NCBI GenBank assembly: GCA_020722565.1
Contig: DYKO01000007.1
Coordinates: 1-64,000, forward strand
From: Rikenella microfusus
Lineage (GTDB): Bacteria; Bacteroidota; Bacteroidia; Bacteroidales; Tenuifilaceae
Length of the DNA: 64,000 bases
Reading direction: 5' to 3'
Positions 26,957 to 35,316 of the stretch are shown here, in pieces. The translations under genes were made by a program, and so were the position numbers. The notes under the pieces are model-generated. The model did not search any database. It worked only from the letters and a program-made list of their open reading frames with translations, and was not told the DNA's origin. Every line of letters begins with the position of its first letter. Within the stretch, counting starts at the first letter, position 1.

Positions 26957-27898
26957 GTGTATCTTATTGAAACAAAGGGTATTGAAAAGCACTACTCCAA
27001 CCACTTGGCATTGGATGATGTAAGCATCAAGGTGCCACAGGGAAGCATCTATGGACTTCTGGGCCCCAATGGTGCCGGAAAAACCACTTTGATTCGCATT
27101 ATCAACCAAATCACGGGCCCAGATAAGGGGGAGGTGCTTTTTGATGGACACCCTTTAAAACCCAACGATATATACAGAATAGGCTACCTCCCCGAGGAAA
27201 GGGGTTTGTACAAAAAAATGAAGGTTGGTGAACAGGCACTCTTTTTAGCCCAACTAAAAGGTCTAAGCCGTGCAGAGGCACTAAAGCGCCTGAAGTACTG
27301 GTTCGAACGTTTTGAAATACAGGCCTGGTGGAACAAAAAGATTGAGGAGCTCTCCAAGGGAATGGCTCAAAAGGTTCAGTTTCTGGTAACCATTATTCAT
27401 GAACCCGAATTGCTTATTTTCGATGAGCCTTTCAGCGGATTTGACCCCATTAATGTTCAGTTGGTTAAGGATGAGATTCTGGCGCTAAAGCGTAAGGGGA
27501 CAACCATAATCTTTTCCACTCACAATATGGCATCGGTTGAGGAGCTTTGTGACCATATTACACTTATCAACAAGTCGCGGAACATACTTAGCGGTCAAAT
27601 TGATGAGGTTCGACAAAGTTACGGCAGCAATGTGTTTGAAATTTCCTTTAGGGGGGAACCCGCTGCCCTGCAGCAGAGCCTCGATGGCAAATTCGACCTG
27701 CTAAATATTGATACCGAAAACTCATTACCCAAAGCCCAAGTGCGGCTAAACACTCAATTGGAAAGTAACAAGTTGCTTCAGGCAATTATTCCGGTAGTCG
27801 ATATTGTTTCGTTTAACCCAATTGTCCCCAGCATGCACGACATATTTATCCAAGTGGTTCAGGAATATAACCAGAAACACGGAGCTACAAACAATTAA
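26957..27898 (+). CDS. ABC transporter ATP-binding protein (NatA-like)
   Basis: Walker A is GPNGAGKTT (36-44), the signature loop is LSKGM (132-136, a variant of LSGGQ), and Walker B is LLIFDEPFSGFDP (152-164), followed by the His switch STHNM. The last ~80 residues form a DUF4162-like C-terminal domain common in exporters of the NatA type. The frame has no ATG: a TAG at 26939 precedes it, so GTG at 26957 is the likely start. It pairs with the ABC-2 permease 32 bp downstream to form an exporter driven by ATP. Substrate is unknown; Na+, drugs or peptides are options in this group. Confidence 0.9.
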   Translation: MYLIETKGIEKHYSNHLALDDVSIKVPQGSIYGLLGPNGAGKTTLIRIINQITGPDKGEVLFDGHPLKPNDIYRIGYLPEERGLYKKMKVGEQALFLAQLKGLSRAEALKRLKYWFERFEIQAWWNKKIEELSKGMAQKVQFLVTIIHEPELLIFDEPFSGFDPINVQLVKDEILALKRKGTTIIFSTHNMASVEELCDHITLINKSRNILSGQIDEVRQSYGSNVFEISFRGEPAALQQSLDGKFDLLNIDTENSLPKAQVRLNTQLESNKLLQAIIPVVDIVSFNPIVPSMHDIFIQVVQEYNQKHGATNN

Positions 27899-27930
27899 AA
27901 AAATCAACCTAAAACTTTAAACTCATAACC

Positions 27931-29277
27931 ATGAACAAAATATTCCTAATAATACAGCGCGAATTCATGACCAGGGTTCGTAAAAAATCGTTCATCATTA
28001 TAACCCTGCTCTCACCGCTATTCTTTGCCGCCATTGCAGTTTTGCCTTCGTATCTGGCATCGCTGGAGGTAACGGAGGTTCGTACTGTTGCCGTAATTGA
28101 CAATACTGGGGCATACACAAATGTAATTCCTTCGACCGAGTACATAAAAATAACCTATTTAAAAGATACACAAGGTGATATTGTCAAACGAAATCTTGAC
28201 GAGGCTGGATACTATGCCCTTCTGGTTATTGATAGCACCAAAAATGCGTATCAGCCTGCCCTTACCCTCTTTTCGCCAAAACAACCCGCTATTGATGTGA
28301 TGCAGCACCTCGAAAACACATTGGAAAAGGAAATTGAAACCCGCAAGCTAAAGGGTTACAACATTGATAATTTGGATAAGATAATGGCTGACGTAAAAAC
28401 AAAGGTCAGTATCAAATCTTTAAAAATTTCAAAGTCGGGTGAAGAAAAGGAAAGCAGTACCATAGTTGCAATGGCAATAGCCTACATCATGAGTCTTCTG
28501 ATGTACATGATGGTGCTTATAACAGGCCAACAGGTTATGGTCGGAGTAATTGAGGAAAAGAGCAACCGCGTGGTAGAGGTCATAATTTCGTCGGTAAAGC
28601 CATTTCAGATGATGACCGGTAAAATTTTTGGCATGGCTTCGGTTAGCATCCTACAAATAATCATATGGGTGGTAATGACTGCAGCCCTGGCTGGAGTCGG
28701 AATCAACATACTAAATCAAAAAATGGCTGTAAAGCCTACAACAGAACAGATGCAAACCATGGCACAGGCCAGTCCCGAGGCAGCACAGGCTCTGGAAGCC
28801 GTTTCCCAAGGAACCAATGATGGGAACAATATAATGGCCGCACTGCTCAATCAAAACTTTGCACTGCTGATTGGTGGGTTTTTATTCTACTTCCTTTTTG
28901 GATACCTGCTCTACGCAGCAATGTTTGCTGCCGTGGGCTCAGCTGTTGAGAACATTACCGATACCCAACAGCTTACGCTGCCCATTACCCTGCCGCTAAT
29001 TTTGGCTATTATTGTAATGATAAGTGGAATCAAGTCGCCCGATGGTCCATTGGCTTTTTGGTTCTCCATGATTCCCTTTACCTCTCCCGTTATAATGCTT
29101 ACCCGTTTGCCCTTTGGGGTTCCCGCATGGCAACTGGCATTGTCAGCATCAATACTCGTTGCTACATTTGTTCTCATTATTTGGCTTGCTGCCAAAATAT
29201 ACCGCGTGGGAATTCTGATGTACGGCAAAAAGTACACATGGAAGGAAATGATCAAATGGATTAACTACAAAGCATAA
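27931..29277 (+). CDS. ABC-2 type permease (NatB-like)
   Basis: The 448-residue protein has an N-terminal membrane helix (about 20-40), a large extracytoplasmic domain (about 45-175), and five or more membrane helices in the C-terminal half, including VAMAIAYIMSLLMYMMVLITG and a long hydrophobic loop region ending at LIIWLAAKIYRVG. The motif GVIEEKSNRVVEVIISS is characteristic of ABC-2 permeases of the NatB/YhaP type. It forms an exporter with the ATPase encoded 32 bp upstream. A SLOG-like gene follows after 2 bp, so all three are likely co-transcribed. Confidence 0.88.
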   Translation: MNKIFLIIQREFMTRVRKKSFIIITLLSPLFFAAIAVLPSYLASLEVTEVRTVAVIDNTGAYTNVIPSTEYIKITYLKDTQGDIVKRNLDEAGYYALLVIDSTKNAYQPALTLFSPKQPAIDVMQHLENTLEKEIETRKLKGYNIDNLDKIMADVKTKVSIKSLKISKSGEEKESSTIVAMAIAYIMSLLMYMMVLITGQQVMVGVIEEKSNRVVEVIISSVKPFQMMTGKIFGMASVSILQIIIWVVMTAALAGVGINILNQKMAVKPTTEQMQTMAQASPEAAQALEAVSQGTNDGNNIMAALLNQNFALLIGGFLFYFLFGYLLYAAMFAAVGSAVENITDTQQLTLPITLPLILAIIVMISGIKSPDGPLAFWFSMIPFTSPVIMLTRLPFGVPAWQLALSASILVATFVLIIWLAAKIYRVGILMYGKKYTWKEMIKWINYKA

Positions 29278-29279
29278 CC

Positions 29280-29876
29280 ATGATTTCCCTGGAAAGTTTT
29301 ATCCATCAGTACGACAAGCCCCACACAATTATCCTCCTTGAGGGTAAGCGTGTGGTTTCGCTTTCCGACCAAAAAAAGTTGAGTGCTTTGGGGCGGATGC
29401 TTGCGGAGCGGACAATGCACATGTTGTTTCGCAGCGGGAATGCTCAGGGATCCGATCACCTCTTTTCCCTTGGTGTGGCTTCCGTTAACCCAGGGCGCTT
29501 ACAGGTGATCACCCCCTACCGGGGACACAGAAAAAATGATAACCAAGCGCTACATACCATATCGCTCGATGATGTTGACCTCGCCAACGAGCCCCAGGTT
29601 ATCATGCATACCCGAAACAACCCAAGGATTAAGCCCCTTATCGATAGCTACCTGAATATGGGCAAGAATAGCTACACCGTAAAAGCACGGTACCTCTTTC
29701 GCGATACCATTAAAGTGGTGGGGACATCAAAAATAGCCCCGGCCTCGTTTGCCATTTTTTATGACGACCTACAAAAACCCAAATCAGGGGGAACCGGTCA
29801 TACCATGCACGTTTGTGAGCAAAACGGAATACCCCAGATTAACCAGCAAATTTGGTTTGAATGGCTGAAGCAGTAA
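29280..29876 (+). CDS. SLOG-like Rossmann-fold protein, 198 aa
   Basis: The sequence KLSALGRMLAER ... FRSGNAQGSDHLFSLG ... LQVITPYRGHRK follows the pattern of SLOG-superfamily proteins (the DprA/LOG-type Rossmann fold), where a Gly-rich loop after the second strand (RSGNAQGSD) binds a nucleotide or nucleotide-derived ligand. The C-terminal 70 residues include GGTGHTMHVCEQNGIP. Some SLOG proteins act as sensors in nucleotide-signal conflict systems; others are hydrolases such as phosphoribohydrolases. The gene begins 2 bp after the ABC permease stop. The last codons and stop form one arm of an inverted repeat shared with the convergent gene. Confidence 0.6.
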   Translation: MISLESFIHQYDKPHTIILLEGKRVVSLSDQKKLSALGRMLAERTMHMLFRSGNAQGSDHLFSLGVASVNPGRLQVITPYRGHRKNDNQALHTISLDDVDLANEPQVIMHTRNNPRIKPLIDSYLNMGKNSYTVKARYLFRDTIKVVGTSKIAPASFAIFYDDLQKPKSGGTGHTMHVCEQNGIPQINQQIWFEWLKQ

Positions 29877-29890
29877 AAAAATTACTGCTT
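29868..29890. repeat. Inverted repeat formed by two convergent gene ends
   Basis: AAGCAGTAA (29868-29876) and TTACTGCTT (29882-29890) form a perfect 9-bp stem with a 5-base A loop. Each arm is the last two codons plus stop of one gene: both proteins end Lys-Gln-stop. There is no T tail, so termination is uncertain. Confidence 0.7.
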
Positions 29891-30415
29891 TACAAGAACA
29901 AACGATGCCTTTTTATTGAAAAGGCCGGCATTAACTAACCCCTCGAAGTCGGAGGAATTTTTTGGGCTAAAAATTATTTTTACCCGTTTCCCTTCGGAGC
30001 TGAAGTAGGATTTATTTGCAGCAAAGGGACCAAATTCCTTTTCGACCTTTTCCAAATCGCCATAATCGGCAAAATAAAGGTATAAAGAATCGTTAATAAG
30101 CTGCATGGGAAAACAAACCCATAGGTTCCCGTATTGCGAAGAATCCAACACGCTCAGGACATACTGTTTTTTATAGGGTTTGAGAATAGCGTTTGATCCC
30201 AAAATGGCTTTGTTTTCCTTACCATTACTATGGAACGATATAGTACTTGTAGTAATAATGAGTGTATCGTTTTCGCAATCAATATAGATGCCTGAGTATT
30301 TCTTTTCAATTTTATTAATAGGAGTCACATCAGCTGGTTGGGGATTGTCAAAGACTACCGTATCGCATGATATCGCAAAAATTGATAACACCAGGAATTG
30401 TAGGAACGTTCTCAT
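29882..30415 (-). CDS. Lipoprotein of unknown function, 177 aa
   Basis: The N-terminus is a lipoprotein signal ending FAISC (Cys17). The mature protein is beta-rich (IYIDCENDTLIITTSTISFH, YVLSVLDSSQYGNLWVCFP, LYLYFADYGD) with no motif I know. It has two further Cys residues that could form a disulphide. It is convergent with the SLOG-like gene, the two stops being 5 bases apart in an inverted repeat, and it is divergent from the TlpA-like gene at 30643. Probably located at the inner leaflet of the outer membrane or the cell surface. Confidence 0.7.
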   Translation of the reverse strand: MRTFLQFLVLSIFAISCDTVVFDNPQPADVTPINKIEKKYSGIYIDCENDTLIITTSTISFHSNGKENKAILGSNAILKPYKKQYVLSVLDSSQYGNLWVCFPMQLINDSLYLYFADYGDLEKVEKEFGPFAANKSYFSSEGKRVKIIFSPKNSSDFEGLVNAGLFNKKASFVLVKQ

Positions 30416-30642
30416 GCTTTTTTCGAATTATTTTGCTCAAAGATAGGTAATTCAAAATTAAAAATTAAGATTAGAAAAGTTCTGAAATATGTAATCCAGA
30501 TACACCAGACAGGCTCTTTAGTCTTTAACCTTTAACTTTTGAACTTTATCCTTTTATGGATTGCAAGTCGGCACCAACGATAAATCGATAAATGTCTATA
30601 AATTTGTAAAGTCACTTTAAGATAAAAACAAAATTCAACGCC

Positions 30643-31866
30643 ATGAAAAGAATCTTATTTGCTGCTGTTACCATAGTATTAATCTCATGCTCAACAAAAA
30701 ACGATATTAAACCCGGCCCATGGTTAGGAATCATCCAAATGGACACCCTCCCTGGCCGATTAGATGTTCCCTTTAATTTTGAAATAAAGAAGGGTAACGG
30801 TAGCATTCAATTGGATGTACGAAATGCAGATGAAGTCATTAGCATAACAGAAGTTAAACGTATTGGGGATTCGCTAATAACCAAATTCCCGACTTTTACG
30901 AGTGAGTTGGTAATGTCATTTAATGATTCGCTAAGCGGTTTCTACTATCCAAAAGGCATAAAGGATGGCCGCAGGTACCGTTTTTACGCTATTAATGGAG
31001 AAACCGATCGTTTCCCGTGGTTCACAGAACAACCAAAGTTTGATGTTAGCGGACGCTGGTGGTTTATTGAAAATCCTGGGACATCTGATTCTACAATCAT
31101 GGTAGCAGAGCTCAAACAAGTAGGCTCAAAAGTAACAGGAACCATACTCAGCACCACTGGCGACTACCGTTACCTTGAGGGAAAGGTTTCGGGGAATATG
31201 TTTTACTTTTCCAAGAACGATGGTGCCCAAACCCTAATCATTAAGGGTGAAATTGTTGACTCAACAACAATGATTAATGGTTTAATCTCCGGAGGCCCTC
31301 GTTGGGTCTCGGGTTGGAAAGCCAAACGCGACAGTAACGCCAAGCTCCCCGAGGCTACCTCATTGGTTTGGGTGCGCAAGGGTTACTCCACCATCGAATT
31401 TGCAGGCATAAACCTTGAAGGGAATCGAATTACCTCCGCCGAAGATAGGTTTAAAGGTAAAGTGCTGGCCGTCCTTGCCGGTGGCAGCTGGTGCCCCAAC
31501 TGCCTCGACGAGGGTCGTTACTACAAACAACTATACGACAAATACCGTGAACGAGGCTTTGAAGTTGTATCGCTTTGCTTTGAAGACAAAACCTTTGAGG
31601 CTTCGCAACCCAAAATGAAACGGTTTGCCCATAGCATTGGTGCCGATTACCCCTTCCTATACGTGGCACCCCGTGGCCATGAACAACTCGACTCAGTGCT
31701 AAATGCTCTTGATGGTCAAATGGCCTACCCAACCAGTATGATTCTTGACAAAAATGGAGTAATTCGCCGTGCCGAAACGGGATTCTCTGGCCCGGGTACC
31801 GGAGAACATTTTGCACGGTTTGCCACCGAAACAGAAGAACTGATTATTAAACTTTTAAATGAATAG
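30643..31866 (+). CDS. TlpA/ResA-like thioredoxin-fold lipoprotein, 407 aa
   Basis: A lipoprotein signal ends at LISC (Cys16). Residues about 25-235 form a beta-rich domain of unknown function; residues about 250-405 are a thioredoxin-like domain with the active pair Cys284 and Cys287 in GGSWCPNC, the conserved YPFLY and a cis-Pro region AYPTSMILDKNG. Proteins of this type reduce disulphides in the periplasm, for example in cytochrome c maturation, or act as peroxidases. A TAAATTTG box (30599-30606) 37 bases before the ATG fits a -7 element, though no clear -33 TTTG is seen. It is a single gene. Confidence 0.87.
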   Translation: MKRILFAAVTIVLISCSTKNDIKPGPWLGIIQMDTLPGRLDVPFNFEIKKGNGSIQLDVRNADEVISITEVKRIGDSLITKFPTFTSELVMSFNDSLSGFYYPKGIKDGRRYRFYAINGETDRFPWFTEQPKFDVSGRWWFIENPGTSDSTIMVAELKQVGSKVTGTILSTTGDYRYLEGKVSGNMFYFSKNDGAQTLIIKGEIVDSTTMINGLISGGPRWVSGWKAKRDSNAKLPEATSLVWVRKGYSTIEFAGINLEGNRITSAEDRFKGKVLAVLAGGSWCPNCLDEGRYYKQLYDKYRERGFEVVSLCFEDKTFEASQPKMKRFAHSIGADYPFLYVAPRGHEQLDSVLNALDGQMAYPTSMILDKNGVIRRAETGFSGPGTGEHFARFATETEELIIKLLNE

Positions 31867-32564
31867 CATGATAAACTTAAGATAATAATCTTTTTATTGA
31901 TTGTAACTTGAATCTCGTCTATTATAGCTAAGTGAAACTATTATTCCAATAGCCCTGAATAAAAAAGGAGTTTAATTTTTTGCTGCTTTAGCAAAACAGC
32001 AAACTGATATTTTAAATCATTTTTTAATACCATACGGGAATTGCTGTTTTAGCAAGTATAAATAAACAACAGCATGATGTATTGAAATGAATCTATGAAA
32101 GAGTGTTGATGGTCAATACAATTTCAATAAGCATTGGATCTGGTTTTGCCTCATTTAACTGTTAAGTAAAAAAGGATTTAATGGGTAGATGATTCCATTA
32201 TTAAAAAATCTGTTGAGGAGTGTCGATGAACTGGTTGAATTGAACTCTCCTATAAGAATAAAATCCTAATATTCCATTAGTAGATTTTTAAGTTATCTTT
32301 ATCATACGCTTGAAACTTTGCCCTATATGTTTAATCGCGAACCATTTATGAAACAATTAATTTTTGATTTTTTTAAAGTGAAAAGATAAAATACTTATTT
32401 ACCTTTTCCCCTGATAAAATTACGTGTGATATAGAAATCTAAACAGGGTATAGCAATACCTCAAATGAAAAGATATGTGGGTTTTCTGGTAAACCCATAT
32501 TCAAGTTGTAAGCTCCACTAACCAGCTCAGGATTAGTTATTATATCTTCAACTAATACAGCAAG
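31867..32564. other. 698-bp gene-free, AT-rich stretch
   Basis: No frame with a family-like product is seen. The longest short frames are AT-rich and lack signals. The sequence TTGCTGnTTTAGCAA occurs near 31980 and again near 32042, the first as a hairpin TTTGCTG/CAGCAAA. A 10-bp hairpin at 32473-32498 (ATGTGGGTTT/AAACCCATAT) lies downstream of rlmN on the minus strand and may help end that transcript, but it lacks a T tail. Confidence 0.5.
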
Positions 32565-33605
32565 CTAATCACGAGTTCCATCCCCCCTTTCCTGATAGGC
32601 TTTAGTGGAGAGCAAACCGCAGGCAGCCTGGATATCCTGGCCTCGTGAAGCTCTAATGGTAGTAAAAATTCCCTTTGCTGTCAGGGCATCGCGGAACTGT
32701 ACAATCCTCTCCCCGGGTGTTGACCGAAGGGGAGAATTGGGAATGGGATGGAACCGGATGAGGTTAATCCGGCACGATAATCCATTGAGCAGGCGTACCA
32801 GTTCCTTTACGTGACGAGGTGTATCATTTAGTCCGTCAAACATGATGTACTCGAACGATACTCTGCGTTGCCCTTTTATATTCTGCCTTTTCAGCTCTGC
32901 TACTACTTCAGATATGGGAAATACATTCTGAATGGGCATTAGGGTCTTGCGCTCATCGTCGAATGGGGTATGCAAGCTGATGGCAAGGTGGCAGGTACTT
33001 TGCTCAAGAAACTTTATCATGGCTGGGATTATACCCACAGTTGATACTGTAATTCGCTTAGAGCTCCACTGCATGCCCCACTTAGCAGTAAGAATTTCAA
33101 GGCTTTTTAGGACATTATCGAAATTGTCGAATGGCTCACCCATCCCCATGTACACAATATTGGTAACCTGACGGAACTCGGGGATGCTGCGTAGCTGATT
33201 GAGAATCTCTCCTGTGGTAAGATTCCCCTGAAAACCCTGTTTGCCTGTCATACAAAACAGGCACCCCATCTTACAGCCCGATTGTGATGAAACGCAAAGC
33301 GTGGCCCTGTCGGCTTCGGGAATATATGCGGCCTCAATGTATCGATTTTGAAGTACCTCAAAAAGATATTTTTTGGTTCCATCGGATGAAATCGAAGCTC
33401 TTGAAGGTCCTGAAAGCCCCACAGTATATTTTGCCGAGAGTAGCTCACGAGCCTTTTTCGAGAGATTAGTCATTTCCTCTAAACTTTCGGCTCCGTGCCG
33501 GTAAAGCCATTCGGAAATTTGATTGGCTGTGTAGGCAGGCAGGCCCTCGTTTAGTACAACAGAGCGGAGCTCTTCAATTGTTTTCCCAAATAGTGGAACC
33601 ATCAT
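32565..33605 (-). CDS. rlmN: 23S rRNA (adenine2503-C2)-methyltransferase RlmN
   Basis: This 346-residue radical-SAM enzyme has the Cys cluster CKMGCLFC (Cys111, Cys115, Cys118), the N-terminal helical domain typical of RlmN, GMGEPFDN for SAM contact, and a C-terminal AACG with the resolving Cys. It methylates A2503 in 23S rRNA and A37 in some tRNAs. Length and all motifs are normal. It is the last gene of the minus-strand run 37.0-32.6 kb and lies 4 bp after the ferredoxin-reductase-like gene. An ATG one codon later (33602) is an equal start. Confidence 0.96.
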   Translation of the reverse strand: MMVPLFGKTIEELRSVVLNEGLPAYTANQISEWLYRHGAESLEEMTNLSKKARELLSAKYTVGLSGPSRASISSDGTKKYLFEVLQNRYIEAAYIPEADRATLCVSSQSGCKMGCLFCMTGKQGFQGNLTTGEILNQLRSIPEFRQVTNIVYMGMGEPFDNFDNVLKSLEILTAKWGMQWSSKRITVSTVGIIPAMIKFLEQSTCHLAISLHTPFDDERKTLMPIQNVFPISEVVAELKRQNIKGQRRVSFEYIMFDGLNDTPRHVKELVRLLNGLSCRINLIRFHPIPNSPLRSTPGERIVQFRDALTAKGIFTTIRASRGQDIQAACGLLSTKAYQERGDGTRD

Positions 33606-33609
33606 TTAC

Positions 33610-34275
33610 CTAAAAAAATATTTCTGCATTAATATTTGTCACCGGAACGCCCATGGATATTAGTATATAACGGGTTTCAACTACCATTTCAGCGCTACCG
33701 CAAAGGTAGAATGATTTAGAAGTATCCAACCCATTCCATTGCTTAACAAAATGCGTTACACGACCAACAAAAAGGTAGCCGGGTGAACAACGGGAGCAGC
33801 AGCGAATATAGCGCTCGCCAAGCGTATTACTAAGATATTCAGAGTAGTAAAAGTATTCCGGATAGGAAGCACCATGGATAAGGGTGGCGTTTTTTGCCTT
33901 CCCCGAAAGTAGCATCGACATAAAAGGTGCAATGCCCGTTCCGGCTGCAATAAAAACAGCATTGTTTTTTACCTGAGTATAATTGCCAAAGGGTTTGGAT
34001 ACCATTATGCTATCGCCAGCTTTTAAAAGCGAAAGCATAGGGGTAAGTTTCCCATCGAGCCGTTCGCTGTAAAGAATTGATATGAGTTCGTCGGTTTCAG
34101 CAGAAGCAATGCTATAGTAGCGGGGTTCAATATCACGCGAAACGCCAAGTGCAACTACTTGACCGGCAAAAAACGGGTAATTTCGTTTAAACTTAATAAT
34201 ATAGGAACCCGGGGCGATAGCTGTGTTGGATATCACCCGTTGTAAATCGAAATCCAAATCTTTCCAATTCTTCAT
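33610..34275 (-). CDS. Ferredoxin-NADP reductase-like FAD/NAD(P) oxidoreductase
   Basis: FAD-binding motif RYYSIAS (52-58 from the chosen start), then LSLLKAGDSIMVSKPFGNY, the nucleotide-binding GTGIAPF and the C-terminal CGSAEMV mark the FNR superfamily. CCSRC occurs in the second domain, in the position where relatives have a Cys-rich element. The enzyme would pass electrons between NAD(P)H and a ferredoxin or flavodoxin. I chose the start MKNWKDLDF (34275); an ATG eleven codons earlier (34308) adds a non-conserved tail. It lies between the OM barrel and rlmN genes. Confidence 0.87.
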   Translation of the reverse strand: MKNWKDLDFDLQRVISNTAIAPGSYIIKFKRNYPFFAGQVVALGVSRDIEPRYYSIASAETDELISILYSERLDGKLTPMLSLLKAGDSIMVSKPFGNYTQVKNNAVFIAAGTGIAPFMSMLLSGKAKNATLIHGASYPEYFYYSEYLSNTLGERYIRCCSRCSPGYLFVGRVTHFVKQWNGLDTSKSFYLCGSAEMVVETRYILISMGVPVTNINAEIFF

Positions 34276-34346
34276 TTCAGAATTTTTGTATGATTGATTA
34301 AAAGTCAATCAAACAAACATCAAATCAACAGAAATGTTCTATTAAT

Positions 34347-34997
34347 CTATTTGCTTTTAAATCGATATAGATAACCCATGTTAACTCCCTGGAAGATGGC
34401 CTTTGACTCCTTGGGCATGCCGCTATATGTGTGTTTAAACAGGTCGCCGAATCCGTAACCTATGCGGCCCTCTGCGTAAATGCTCCCCCATTTAAAATTG
34501 GTGCTTATCCCTATTCCGCCAAGCAAACCGTAATCAATCCGGTTATCACGTAGGATATTAAGGTTGATGTTCTGCATCACAAACTTTTCTGTAGAATTAT
34601 CTCCCTCTCTGGCTTTAAGTAGATATGCAATGTATGGGCCGACATTTGCATGAATGGTAAATATTTTCAGGTTATACCTAACCTGCATAAACATCGGGAT
34701 TTCAAGATATGTATTTACCCTTTTGTAGAGGGTATCGCCCAATTCTGCCAAATCAATGGGTTGACGATATCCTCGATTTACAATATATGCCTCAGCCTGG
34801 AACCCTATGTAGGTTAGATTGTAATGCTTGAAAACCAAGCCGATATCAAAACTATGGGCAAAAAGAAAGCGGGTGTTAACCACAGGTTTAAATGAAATAT
34901 CGCTCATGGTGTAACCTGTTTTTATGCCCACATAGGTTTGGCTATTTGCGCAAAGCGCAAAAATGGAAATTAGCAGGGTTAAAAATGTTCGATGCAT
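34347..34997 (-). CDS. PorT-like outer-membrane beta-barrel protein, 216 aa
   Basis: A signal peptide (cleavage near NSQT, about residue 20) leads to an eight-strand-size barrel with glycine-aromatic strands (TYVGIKTGYTMSDI, ARRYNLK-like QVRYNLKIFTIHANVG, GSIYAEGRIGYGFGD) and a C-terminal MGYLYRFKSK. This matches the small porin/PorT-like beta-barrel family common in Bacteroidota. PorT itself is a T9SS component, but relatives are many and a transport role is only possible. It lies between the MTH1187 gene (11-bp gap) and the FNR-like gene. Confidence 0.78.
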   Translation of the reverse strand: MHRTFLTLLISIFALCANSQTYVGIKTGYTMSDISFKPVVNTRFLFAHSFDIGLVFKHYNLTYIGFQAEAYIVNRGYRQPIDLAELGDTLYKRVNTYLEIPMFMQVRYNLKIFTIHANVGPYIAYLLKAREGDNSTEKFVMQNINLNILRDNRIDYGLLGGIGISTNFKWGSIYAEGRIGYGFGDLFKHTYSGMPKESKAIFQGVNMGYLYRFKSK

Positions 34998-35008
34998 GAG
35001 CTATTGTT

Positions 35009-35311
35009 TTAGGTACTTAGCTTCTGGTTTACCGATTTAATTTTTTTCTCTATTCTTCCCATTTCACCCTTACGAATGTCGAGGTTAATGGTAACATAAA
35101 CCCTTTCGCAGTCGGGTTCTAGTAACTTATACGATTTGTTAACTACCTCAAGAGCTTGCTCTAAGGTTTCAGTTTCAACTATTGTTCCCATGGCGGTAAG
35201 CCGGTGCTCGAATCCCAGGGCACTTACCATTTTAACAATCTTTGCCACGTAGGGGCTTACACTCGCGCCCTTATCGGTTGGAAACATGGCATAATTCATC
35301 AACACCGACAT
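35009..35311 (-). CDS. MTH1187 family thiamine-binding protein
   Basis: The 100-residue sequence MSVLMNYAMFPTDKGASVSP, then LTAMGTIVETETLEQALEVV and RVYVTINLDIRKG, is the full MTH1187/YkoF-like ferredoxin-fold domain. Members bind thiamine or hydroxymethylpyrimidine and are assumed to supply precursors. It starts 5 bp after the Ig-like lipoprotein gene and precedes the OM barrel, so it is part of the same transcript; no thiamine genes are nearby, so its role here is open. Confidence 0.88.
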   Translation of the reverse strand: MSVLMNYAMFPTDKGASVSPYVAKIVKMVSALGFEHRLTAMGTIVETETLEQALEVVNKSYKLLEPDCERVYVTINLDIRKGEMGRIEKKIKSVNQKLST

Positions 35312-35316
35312 AGCAT

